Notes under the pieces: generated by a model
Databases searched by the model: none
Told to the model about the DNA's origin: nothing
Seen by the model: the letters and a program-made list of their open reading frames with translations, nothing else
In this document: positions 17,187 through 26,441 of the stretch, piece by piece
Position numbering within the stretch: position 1 is the stretch's first letter
Layout of the letters: every line of letters starts with the position of its first letter
Source of the DNA: Paenibacillus popilliae ATCC 14706
Lineage (GTDB): Bacteria > Bacillota > Bacilli > Paenibacillales > Paenibacillaceae
NCBI RefSeq assembly: GCF_000315235.1
Contig: NZ_BALG01000526.1
Location: 1-41,945 of the forward strand
Direction of reading: 5' to 3'
Length of the DNA stretch: 41,945 nucleotides
Program-made: the position numbers and the translations under genes

Positions 17187-19253
17187 TTAGACTTTGGCAA
17201 CCCTGTTGCTGTCCTCCATCATAGCGGCCAGCTTGGCAACCGTTGGCTTCAGGTAAAGGAAGCGGGCCGGTATGGCCGTTCCCAGCATACTCTCCATGTG
17301 GACGATAAGTTCAGACAGGAGAAGTGAATTGCCGCCAAGCGAGAAAAAATGGTCATGGATGCCGACAGGCTCCACCGACAAGTTCTCTCCCCACAGTCTG
17401 GCAAGATCGGATTCCATGGCATTCCGCGGCGCAACATAAGGAGTGCTCAATCTGCGAGGCGAGCGCACAGCTGCAGGCAATTGGTTGCGGTCTACCTTCC
17501 CGTTCGGTGTTAACGGCATTTCCGCAATGGGCATCATGGCCCAAGGGATCATATAGGGAGGCAGGTGCTGGCACAGGTAAGCGTGCAAGCCCATTACGAT
17601 GTCCGCTTCGCTAGCCACGGAACCTGTGGTTACCACGTACGCAAGCAGGCGCTTGTTCCCGAAGCCGTCCTCCTGTGTCACGACTACGGCAGCCTGTATC
17701 TCTCCATATTGGGTGATCACCGTCTCGATATCATCCGGCTCCACTCGGTAGCCTTGAATCTTGACCTGCCTGTCCACCCGGCCCATAAACTCCACGCTGC
17801 CGTCTTCAAGCCAGCGAGCAAGGTCCCCTGTTCTCAGCATGCGAGCTCCCGGCACCTTGCTCCACGGATTCGGAATGAACTTGCTCGCCGTCTCTGCCGG
17901 GTTATTGAGATACCCGCTCGCTAACCCCGCTCCGGCAACATACAGTTCCCCTTCCTGCCCTACAGGCATCGGATTCAGATTCGAATCAGAGATCATAATC
18001 CATGTTCCATTGATGGGCGAGCCGATAGGGACGGTAGGGTGAGAGGTCATCGTGTTGGTGGTCCAGCAGGTGGAGAAGGTCGTGTTTTCGGTTGGACCGT
18101 AACCATTGGTAAACGTCAGATGCGGATGCGCGCTCAGAAGTAGTTCAAGGTGTGCAGGAGAAATCACATCCCCGCCTGCGATGACATGCTTCAGTCCCTG
18201 AAAGGCAGCAAGATAGGAGTTCACCATCACTTGAAAAAGTCCGGCCGTCAGCCATAAGGTCGTTACCCCTTCCGCTTGGATAGTTGCGGACAGCACATCC
18301 GGCCGAATCATCCCGCAATCGTAAATGACCAGCCGCCCGCCATTGGTGAGCGGGGCCCAAATTTCGAACGTCGAGGCGTCAAAGGCCACAGGAGAAATAA
18401 GCAGAAATACATCTTCTGGTGTAAAAGAGAAGTCTTTGGTGTTATCGACCAGACGAGCAACTGCCCGATGCGGTACACACACGCCTTTCGGTGTGCCCGT
18501 TGAGCCTGATGTATAGCTGATATAAGCCAAATGCTCCGGCGTCACTTCCACGTTGCCTCTGCAAGGAGCCAGGGCGAACGTTTCCTGTTCGCGATCCAGC
18601 AGCAGCACAGGAACGGATGGATCCACAAAACGCTCCCTGAAGCGGTGTTGGGTAAGGACGAGACAAGGCGCAGCATCCTTAAGGATAACATCCTGCCTGG
18701 CCTGCGGGATTGTCGTCTCCAACGACAGATAGCAGCCTCCTGCCTTCAAGATGCCTAATAGAGAAATGACCAGTTCTAAGGATCGCTCTGCCAGTACCAT
18801 CACGATACGGTCAGGACCAACCTGGAATTGCGCCAATCGATTCGCCAGCGCCTCCGCCGCTTCATCCACTTCGCGGTACGTCATGTGCTTGGAAGCATAG
18901 CTCAAAGCAATGGCATCAGGCGTTGCATGCACATGATGTTGAAACAGGTGATGAATGCAGGCGGGAGGCATCAAGGGCTTAACGCTTCCGCACCAGGATT
19001 GCTCTGGCATCCTATGCCCCGAGTCGGCGTGAACCGCTACCGCATTCATCGGCCCACAGGGATTTGAAAGCCTCTGTTGCCGGCTTACTCGTCGCATATC
19101 CTTCCAGACGCTGCCGATCTCCTCCAGACATTCTTCGAGCGTTCCCTCATAGCCCGTACTATGCCAGCCGTAAGCATTGTCTTCTGCTGCAGGCCAAATG
19201 GAATATTGTCCCTCGCTATTTATAAGCGTTTTATACCGCAATTGGACTGACAT
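17187..19253 (-). CDS. MbtH-A(Val)-T fusion, trans-acting valine-loading protein
   Basis: 688 aa. Residues 1-62 are a complete MbtH-like domain (NSEGQYSIWPA, GWHSTGYEG, LEECL, VWKDMRR), normally a separate helper of A domains. Then an A domain about 95-590 (YTSGSTGTPKG near 243, A10 lysine in PLTPNGKVDR) and a T domain (LGGNSLL near 638). No C domain or TE. The pocket code reads DAFWIGGTFK, which I recall as a canonical valine code (gramicidin S and tyrocidine). Stand-alone A-T proteins usually prepare a modified residue for use elsewhere, and the next gene is a P450. The ATG overlaps the NRPS-2 stop (TGATG), with AAGGAG 8 nt before it. Confidence 0.95.
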   Translation of the reverse strand: MSVQLRYKTLINSEGQYSIWPAAEDNAYGWHSTGYEGTLEECLEEIGSVWKDMRRVSRQQRLSNPCGPMNAVAVHADSGHRMPEQSWCGSVKPLMPPACIHHLFQHHVHATPDAIALSYASKHMTYREVDEAAEALANRLAQFQVGPDRIVMVLAERSLELVISLLGILKAGGCYLSLETTIPQARQDVILKDAAPCLVLTQHRFRERFVDPSVPVLLLDREQETFALAPCRGNVEVTPEHLAYISYTSGSTGTPKGVCVPHRAVARLVDNTKDFSFTPEDVFLLISPVAFDASTFEIWAPLTNGGRLVIYDCGMIRPDVLSATIQAEGVTTLWLTAGLFQVMVNSYLAAFQGLKHVIAGGDVISPAHLELLLSAHPHLTFTNGYGPTENTTFSTCWTTNTMTSHPTVPIGSPINGTWIMISDSNLNPMPVGQEGELYVAGAGLASGYLNNPAETASKFIPNPWSKVPGARMLRTGDLARWLEDGSVEFMGRVDRQVKIQGYRVEPDDIETVITQYGEIQAAVVVTQEDGFGNKRLLAYVVTTGSVASEADIVMGLHAYLCQHLPPYMIPWAMMPIAEMPLTPNGKVDRNQLPAAVRSPRRLSTPYVAPRNAMESDLARLWGENLSVEPVGIHDHFFSLGGNSLLLSELIVHMESMLGTAIPARFLYLKPTVAKLAAMMEDSNRVAKV

Positions 19254-22200
19254 CAGACCGACTCCTTCGCTTCATGGTTATCGGATTTCAGATAAGCTGC
19301 GATCCTCCCGACGTTCGGGGCACTCATGATGGAATAGTGGTCTCCGTCAAGCAGGATGCTATCGACTTGCTTGGCATAGTTGCTCCAGTCAAGATCCAGG
19401 GTCAAGGCCTCTTCCTCCTCCTTGGCCCTGAACCAGACTAGCGTTCCGTCAAACCATTGGGGAACATGCTCGTACATCGCCTTAAAATTGGCTTTAAAGA
19501 TGTTGTAGAAGTGATGAAGACCATCCTCTCCGGGACTCCAGGCCTCTGCTCGCTTGTCGGACACCTCCCCCATCCTCTGCACGCCTGCAAAATCATGCAG
19601 GAAATGCTCCTTCCATTCGTTCTCCGAAAACTCAGGTTCGTCTTCGGTCTGGGGCCTGAGCCTTGCATCCAGCAGCACCAGCATGCCAACGGCTTGTCCT
19701 GCCTTCCGGAACTCGCAAGCCATTTCATGTGCAACAATGCCGCCGTACGACCAGCCTAACAAGGAATAAGGCCCCTTTGGCTGTACCGTCCTTATTCGTC
19801 GAATATATTGATGTGCCATCTCCTTGATCGAGGAAGGTGGACAGTCGCTCATCCCGCTTATCTGTTCAGCCTGGATGGCATAAACAGGCCGATCTCCCCC
19901 TAAAGCCTGTGGAAAAGCGTTGTAGCATACGACGCTCCCGCCTACAGGGTGAATGCAAAATAGAGGCGGATGTGAGCCTGAGGTGCTCAAAGCGACAAGG
20001 GCCGACGGCTTCTGCCCCTCTGCCTGGTCCTTGCTCAGCAACCCTGCCAGCCGTTCAATCGTATCGTACTCCAATAGGGAGGATACAGGTAATTTGCGGG
20101 TGAACTCCTGCTCCACCCTTGCCATGAGCTGAATGGCAAGCAGCGAATTTCCTCCCAAATGAAAGAACGAGTCCTTGATGCTGGGGGCAGATACCTGAAG
20201 GACCTGTTCCCAGATGTCCGACAATTTTTGCTGCCGCTGATCGGTTGGCGGCTGGAATAGGGATTTCTGCGCTGCACCATCGCTCCTATCAAGCTGTGGA
20301 AGAGCTTTCCGATCTAATTTCCCGCTCGCGGTTAGCGGCATCTCCTGGATAAACATCCAGCGGGCAGGGATCATGTATTCAGGCATGCGATTTTTCAGGA
20401 AGTCGTACAACTCCTTAACGGCCATGTGCCTATCTAGCTTTCTTTTGACGATACAGGCAACGATTTGCAACTGTTGCTGATGGTCCTCGGTTGCATATAC
20501 CGCGCATGCTGCGATATCGGGATGCCCTGCCAGCCTTGCCTCGATGTCGCCCAACTCGACGCGGTGACCGCGTATTTTTACCTGCTGATCGAGACGGCCA
20601 ATGTATTCGATAGCACCGTGTGGAAGATATCTGGCTTCATCTCCCGTTTTATACAGACGGGCATCCGGGTCATCACTGAACGGGTCCGCGATGAACCTCT
20701 CGGCGTTCAGATCCGGACGGTTATGATAGCCGCGGGCTAGGCAGACACCGCCAATATACAGCTCGCCAGGCACACCGACAGGCACCGGTTGCATCTGTTC
20801 ATTCAGCAGCCGGATATAGGTGTTGGCAATCGGATAGCCGATCGGTACATGGGCATCTTCCCGTCCGCATTCCCAACTGGTCACATCAACAGCAGCCTCG
20901 GTAGGTCCGTACAGATTATGCAATTCACAAGACAATTTTTCGAAAAACAGCTGCTTCAGCGCTGGAGACAGCGCTTCTCCGCTACAGATGACCCTCTTCA
21001 GGGGCGTGCACTGCTCGACTTCGGTTTGTGCCAGAAAAGCATGAAGCATGGAAGGCACAAAATGAATGGTTGTAATGCGTTCTTCTCGAATGACCTTGAT
21101 CAGATATTCCGGGTCCTTATGCCCTTCAGGCTCTGCAATGACGAGCCCGGCTCCCGCGATCAATGGCCAGAACAATTCCCATACCGAGACGTCGAATGTA
21201 AACGGCGTTTTTTGCAGGACCCGATCCATCCCGTTCAACCGATACTTGCGCTGCATCCAGAGCAGACGATTGGCAATGGCCTTATGCTCGATTAATACTC
21301 CCTTGGGCTTTCCGGTAGAGCCGGACGTATACATCATATAAGCAAGCTGTTCCGGGCGGCACGAACCATTGATGTTCGTAACAGGCTCAGCAGCCAAACC
21401 CTCACACATCCGTTCCATATACAGGACTACGCCCTCATAGCCCGCAAATAACGAAGCCCACTTTGCGCTCGTTACGACAAGGCCCAGCTCTGCATCGCGA
21501 AGCAGTTCATGAACGAAGGCTGCCGGATGATGCGGATGAATCGGAACATAGGCGCCACCCGCCTTTACGATGCCGATCAAGCCCGTGACCAGCTCGATGG
21601 ACCTCTCCAGGCAAATTCCTGCTTTTACGTCCGGCCCCAGCCCATGCCTGCGCAAATAATGGGCCATCCGGTTCGCCTTTTCATTGCAGTCGCGGTAGGT
21701 TAACCGCTGCTCCTGATAGATCAGAGCCAGGTGGTCAGGCGTTCTCTCCACTTGCTGCTCGAACAACTTGTGCAGCAGATGAACTTCAGGAAAATGTGTT
21801 GACGTTTGATTCCATTGCGCCATGTCGTGCAGCTCTTGCGCAGAGAGCAAGAAAGTGTGGTCTGCAACTTCATTGGTATGGTAAGCGATAGCTTCCAGCG
21901 CCTTCTGATAATATCCGGCCGTCCGTTTTATTTGCGCTTCGCAATACAGAGCTTGATCCCAACGGATCGCCAATTTTAACGCACCGCTTTCTCCATCTAG
22001 CGAAAATTCGGCTCCGAATGGGAAACTGTTATCTGCCTGCCCCCGTTCCTCATCAATGCGCAATTTTGCATAAGAATTCAATTTCTGTTCAGACACATAG
22101 AAATGAGTGAAGTTAAAGAACGTCTCAAACAGTCTTCCGCTTCCGGTATCCTGTTGAATTTGCGCCATAGGATAGCGGCGATATTGCAGCATTTCCTGTT

Positions 22201-25200
22201 CTTTTTCCCACGCCCTTTCCGCGATGTGCATCCAGCTTCCTCCATCCAGCTGCATGCGGAAGGGCAATGTATTCAAGAACAAGCCCAGGGCACGATCCCC
22301 GTCCTTCTGTTCAAGGCGGCCATGAAACAATACCCCTGTCGTAATGTCCCGCTGATTGGTTACCATTTTTAAGATTTGCATATGGACAGCTAGCAGCCAG
22401 CTTTTAACCGGAATGAGCGTCCTCTGCGCTACATCCTGCACGGCTCGCGACAGGGACGGGGAAATCTCGACGTCCTTGAGTTGCATGTCCGGCGGCATGG
22501 GGGCACCCTGCTCCCATTGAGGCAGCCGAATACGGGAAAATCCCCGCAGTTGCCTCTGCCAGTATTGCTTGTGCTCTCGGGATTGCAACGCATTCCCTTC
22601 TTCTCTGACATATTGCTTGAATGTGGACTGCAATGGCGAAGTATTCTCCAATGCCTGATTTTGAAGCATGCGATCAACCGTTGCAAATAACTCCGCCGTA
22701 AAATGAGCTACACTCCAACCATCCAGAAGGGAATGATGCATCGACACAAACAGTTGCATCCAATCCTCCGCGCGCTGATGAATATGGACGCGGAACAGCG
22801 ACTGACTCCAATCAAAAGGGGTGTTCATTTCCTGCCCCACCCATTCCTGCAGCCATGCTTGCTGCTGCTCAGGATCCATATCGCTTACCTGGAAATACTT
22901 GATAGGCAGCTTCCCTATGGCATGCACCAATTGTAGAGGAATGCTGTAATTGGAAAGGTCAAATGTGGTGCGTAATATGGGATGACGTCCAATCAACAGC
23001 TGAAAGGCTTGCTCCCACACCTCTTTATGGAAGGGGCCGCGGATGGAAAACGGAATCAGGTCATGGTACAGCCTGGATTCGGGATACCATTCGCTCTGGA
23101 ACAGCATGCCTTGCTGCAGTTGAGTCAGCGGATAAGCATCCTCTGCATCTTCAGGCAGGTTGGCCCGGTCTGTAGTAGGGACCAGATCAAATCTTCCGTC
23201 AGGAGCCTGCGGCAGCTCCCGCTTTATGTGGACATGCGGCGCAAGCTCCCGAATAGTCTGGTAGGATAGCAAATCCCGAATGCCAAACTGCAGATTCGAC
23301 TCCTTCGCGAGGGCAATCATTGACAGCATGCGAATGGAGTCTCCCCCGCACACAAAGTAGTTGTCCTTCACACTGATGTGTTGGATTTCCAGGACACGCT
23401 CCCAAATGCTTACCAGCATCTCCTCCATTCGGGTGGAAGGAGGCATATAGGATGACTGCTTTGCTTTGTGCTCCGTTTGCCGCTGGAGATGCCCGTACTC
23501 AATCTCCCCATTTGCCCGACGCGGGAGGCTATTCACCCAATGCATCGTGGGCGGAATCATATATTCCGGGAGCTTGTCCCGCAGAAAATGCTGAACCTTA
23601 TAGACGGGTGCCGTCTGTCCAGTCTCGGCAACGAGATAAGCCATCACATATTCAACGCCATGCTCATCCCTGCATGCCTGCACAGCGACATCCCGAATCA
23701 GGCTGTGTTCAAGGCAAGCGCTTCGTATTTCTTCAAGTTCGACGCCAAACCCGCCAAGCTCCGCGCAGTTCCTCAAGCTGCGCAGATACTCGATCTCGCC
23801 AGTAGGCAAATAACGGCCGATATCGTCAGTCCGGTAAAGCCAGACCCCAGCCTCGTCCGTAATCGAATGATAGCTCCAGCGCCTAGCGCGCCGCTTGGCA
23901 TGATACAAGCTTGCATGCTCCGTATCCGGCTCACTCACATGCATCGTCCCCGCTGCGCCCATGGGCACGACTTCACCGTTGGCATCCAAAATAAAAATCG
24001 TTCGTCCTTCCAAAGCAAAGCCAATCCGCCGATCAAGTCTTGTGCATTCGTTGCCGCCTGCCTGAATGATCCGGCAGCTAACGGCGCCTCCCAGCTCGGT
24101 AACGCCGTATATTTGAACAAGCTGCGGGCGTGAGCGGGCATTACGCGTAAACCATTGCTCCAGGGAGGGCACGGCTACTATTTTTCCTTTGATAAAAATG
24201 GTTCGAAGGGCAAGCTTGTCCTTCATTTCCACTTCATTCATCCCGATCCATGAAAAGAACGAAGCAGCGGTCAGCGTAAGCATAGTTACCTTTTCCTTCA
24301 CCAGCAGCTCATGCAAATAGTTAGGATGATCCGCGATCCAGCTTGGCATGATCACCAGTTTTCCGCCGTAAAGGAGTGGACACAATATTTCCCATGCAGC
24401 TAACTCACTGTCCAACGAATGCAGCAAAGTCCACACATCGTTGTTATCGAAATGAAACGTTCCGGCTGCCGATTCGAATAACCGCATCAGCCTGTAATGG
24501 GGCACGACGACAGCTTCAGATGCACCGGACGCATCGGAAGTCACATATAGATATGCTCCATGATGCAGGGCTACCTGCGACTCCGGATTGCCATCTTGCG
24601 CCTCCAAAGGCCAGCTCTGCTCCATGCAAAGCACCGTATGGCCCCCTTGCGGAAGTTGTCGTTGCTGGGCCTCGTTGGTAACAATGCAGGATACCTCGGC
24701 AGTTTGCAGCAGGGAGCTGTTTCTCTCCGCAGGATCAGCGGGATTCAAGGCAACGCAGCAACCACCTGCCTTCCAAATGGCTAACATGCCGACAATCAAA
24801 TCCAGGGAGCGGTCAAGCCATATTGCTACAGGCGTGTCGGGACCTATGCCCTGCTTCCGCAAATGCCACGCCATTCTATTGGCTCTTTGGTTGAGTTCAG
24901 AATAGGTAAGCGACTCGCCATCGCCATGATAGCGAATAGCCGTGGCATCCGGAATCGAAGCAGCCAAGCTTTCAAATCTGTGATGACAGCATGTCGCATT
25001 CTGATGGTGAAAAGCGGTGCCGGCTTGCGGATGCAGCTGCTGATGTTTGGACCGCTTCTCTTGCTCGCGGACAAAAGGAATCTGCCAGATCCGTTGATCC
25101 ATATCCTCTAAAATGCGTTCCATCAAGCCGATAAAATGTGCGGATAGCTGCGCAATCAGATCGCGATCATACAAACGCTGTTGATATTCAAATATGCCAT

Positions 25201-26422
25201 GCCAGCCGTTAGAGGTTTCCGCCATGTCCAGATAAAGCTCAAATTTGGCGGTCCCCACATTCAATTCCAGCGGTTGGATATCCAAATGAGGCAAGTTCAG
25301 TTCCAGCTTGGGATGGTTCTGGAATGAGAACATCGCCTGAAAGATCGGCGTCTGCCCCAAGGTTCTCTCGGGGGCAAGCCGTTCTACCAACAGGTCAAAA
25401 GGAACATCCTGGTGCTCGTAAGCTTCGAGCGCCGTCATTTTTAGCTGCTGCAGCATCTCCCGAAACGTGGGATTATGCTGCATGCAGGTGCGCAGCGCCA
25501 TCGTATTTACGAACATCCCGATGACGTTCTCAAGCTCGATATGATGACGATTCGCAATCGGTGTCCCGATAATAATATCATCCTGTCCCGAATAACGGGC
25601 CAGCAGCAATTGGTACACGGCCAATAAACCGATAAAAAGGGTCGTCCCGCTATTGCTGCAGAGCTGTGCGAATCGTTCGGACAGCTCCAATGGGATGAAA
25701 AAGTCGAAGCAAGCGCCTGTGTTGTCGCTTAGAAGCGGCCGCGACGGGTCAACAGGCAAATCCAAACAAGGCAGCTCTCCTTCCAGATGCTGCTCCCAGA
25801 AAAGCAATTGCTTCTCTAACCATTCACCCTGCAAGCGCTCTCTTTGCCATTGGGAAAAGTCAGCCACCTGAATGGGCAGCTCCGGCAACTTCGCCTCCCT
25901 TCCCTCCAGCGCCGCAGCGTATAACATGCTCAGTTCCCGCAAGAAGACGGAACAGGACCAGCCATCCGTAATCATATGGTGCATATTGATCAGCAGGTAG
26001 TGTTCGTGCTTAGTAATGGAGTAAAGCACCATTCGGAAAAGTGGGGCCTGCTCCAATGAAAACGGTCTGCGGACATCCTCCATGATCCGGTCATTGATCT
26101 GCAGGGCAGCTTCGGCGGATAGCTCAATATGACAAACGGTAGCGTCCAGTTCCGGAACAATAACTTGTACCATGTCATCGTCTTCCACCGCAAAATACGT
26201 GCGCAATGATTCATGCCGCTCCACCAGCGTATGAACGGATTGCTGCAGCATGGTGATATCGACAGGCCCATCGAGTTTATACAGCAGCGGCACATGATAG
26301 ACGGAAGGATCGGATATCGTCTCCTGTACAAACCATATTCTTCTCTGGGCAAAAGACGCCGGAAACAAATCATGGTTACTGCTAATCGGTGTACTCAATG
26401 GGTCAGTCCCCTTTTTCCTCAA
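19253..26422 (-). CDS. NRPS-2: C-[dead A]-T-C-A(Ser)-T-TE, terminal subunit
   Basis: 2389 aa. C1 about 15-450 (HHMITDGWS near 146); degenerate A about 480-985; T1 (CGGDSI near 1023); C2 about 1080-1510 (HHSLLDGWS near 1228, opening DAYPLTQLQQGMLF, another C subtype); A2 about 1540-2040; T2 (LGGNSLL near 2087); TE about 2125-2389 (GWSYGG near 2221, DGDHYS). The first A domain has lost its signatures: A3 reads TSDASGASEA, A5 YGVTE, A7 YRTDD, A8 lacks GRxDxQVKIRG, and the A10 lysine is Glu (ANGEIE). Its T domain is normal. A2 reads DVWHISLVDK, a clear serine code. The frame opens at TTG 26422; a second TTG at 26398, behind AAAGGGG, is also possible. The TE should release the finished peptide. 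Confidence 0.96.
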   Translation of the reverse strand: MRKKGTDPLSTPISSNHDLFPASFAQRRIWFVQETISDPSVYHVPLLYKLDGPVDITMLQQSVHTLVERHESLRTYFAVEDDDMVQVIVPELDATVCHIELSAEAALQINDRIMEDVRRPFSLEQAPLFRMVLYSITKHEHYLLINMHHMITDGWSCSVFLRELSMLYAAALEGREAKLPELPIQVADFSQWQRERLQGEWLEKQLLFWEQHLEGELPCLDLPVDPSRPLLSDNTGACFDFFIPLELSERFAQLCSNSGTTLFIGLLAVYQLLLARYSGQDDIIIGTPIANRHHIELENVIGMFVNTMALRTCMQHNPTFREMLQQLKMTALEAYEHQDVPFDLLVERLAPERTLGQTPIFQAMFSFQNHPKLELNLPHLDIQPLELNVGTAKFELYLDMAETSNGWHGIFEYQQRLYDRDLIAQLSAHFIGLMERILEDMDQRIWQIPFVREQEKRSKHQQLHPQAGTAFHHQNATCCHHRFESLAASIPDATAIRYHGDGESLTYSELNQRANRMAWHLRKQGIGPDTPVAIWLDRSLDLIVGMLAIWKAGGCCVALNPADPAERNSSLLQTAEVSCIVTNEAQQRQLPQGGHTVLCMEQSWPLEAQDGNPESQVALHHGAYLYVTSDASGASEAVVVPHYRLMRLFESAAGTFHFDNNDVWTLLHSLDSELAAWEILCPLLYGGKLVIMPSWIADHPNYLHELLVKEKVTMLTLTAASFFSWIGMNEVEMKDKLALRTIFIKGKIVAVPSLEQWFTRNARSRPQLVQIYGVTELGGAVSCRIIQAGGNECTRLDRRIGFALEGRTIFILDANGEVVPMGAAGTMHVSEPDTEHASLYHAKRRARRWSYHSITDEAGVWLYRTDDIGRYLPTGEIEYLRSLRNCAELGGFGVELEEIRSACLEHSLIRDVAVQACRDEHGVEYVMAYLVAETGQTAPVYKVQHFLRDKLPEYMIPPTMHWVNSLPRRANGEIEYGHLQRQTEHKAKQSSYMPPSTRMEEMLVSIWERVLEIQHISVKDNYFVCGGDSIRMLSMIALAKESNLQFGIRDLLSYQTIRELAPHVHIKRELPQAPDGRFDLVPTTDRANLPEDAEDAYPLTQLQQGMLFQSEWYPESRLYHDLIPFSIRGPFHKEVWEQAFQLLIGRHPILRTTFDLSNYSIPLQLVHAIGKLPIKYFQVSDMDPEQQQAWLQEWVGQEMNTPFDWSQSLFRVHIHQRAEDWMQLFVSMHHSLLDGWSVAHFTAELFATVDRMLQNQALENTSPLQSTFKQYVREEGNALQSREHKQYWQRQLRGFSRIRLPQWEQGAPMPPDMQLKDVEISPSLSRAVQDVAQRTLIPVKSWLLAVHMQILKMVTNQRDITTGVLFHGRLEQKDGDRALGLFLNTLPFRMQLDGGSWMHIAERAWEKEQEMLQYRRYPMAQIQQDTGSGRLFETFFNFTHFYVSEQKLNSYAKLRIDEERGQADNSFPFGAEFSLDGESGALKLAIRWDQALYCEAQIKRTAGYYQKALEAIAYHTNEVADHTFLLSAQELHDMAQWNQTSTHFPEVHLLHKLFEQQVERTPDHLALIYQEQRLTYRDCNEKANRMAHYLRRHGLGPDVKAGICLERSIELVTGLIGIVKAGGAYVPIHPHHPAAFVHELLRDAELGLVVTSAKWASLFAGYEGVVLYMERMCEGLAAEPVTNINGSCRPEQLAYMMYTSGSTGKPKGVLIEHKAIANRLLWMQRKYRLNGMDRVLQKTPFTFDVSVWELFWPLIAGAGLVIAEPEGHKDPEYLIKVIREERITTIHFVPSMLHAFLAQTEVEQCTPLKRVICSGEALSPALKQLFFEKLSCELHNLYGPTEAAVDVTSWECGREDAHVPIGYPIANTYIRLLNEQMQPVPVGVPGELYIGGVCLARGYHNRPDLNAERFIADPFSDDPDARLYKTGDEARYLPHGAIEYIGRLDQQVKIRGHRVELGDIEARLAGHPDIAACAVYATEDHQQQLQIVACIVKRKLDRHMAVKELYDFLKNRMPEYMIPARWMFIQEMPLTASGKLDRKALPQLDRSDGAAQKSLFQPPTDQRQQKLSDIWEQVLQVSAPSIKDSFFHLGGNSLLAIQLMARVEQEFTRKLPVSSLLEYDTIERLAGLLSKDQAEGQKPSALVALSTSGSHPPLFCIHPVGGSVVCYNAFPQALGGDRPVYAIQAEQISGMSDCPPSSIKEMAHQYIRRIRTVQPKGPYSLLGWSYGGIVAHEMACEFRKAGQAVGMLVLLDARLRPQTEDEPEFSENEWKEHFLHDFAGVQRMGEVSDKRAEAWSPGEDGLHHFYNIFKANFKAMYEHVPQWFDGTLVWFRAKEEEEALTLDLDWSNYAKQVDSILLDGDHYSIMSAPNVGRIAAYLKSDNHEAKESV

Positions 26423-26441
26423 ATGATTGCTTATGATCGCT

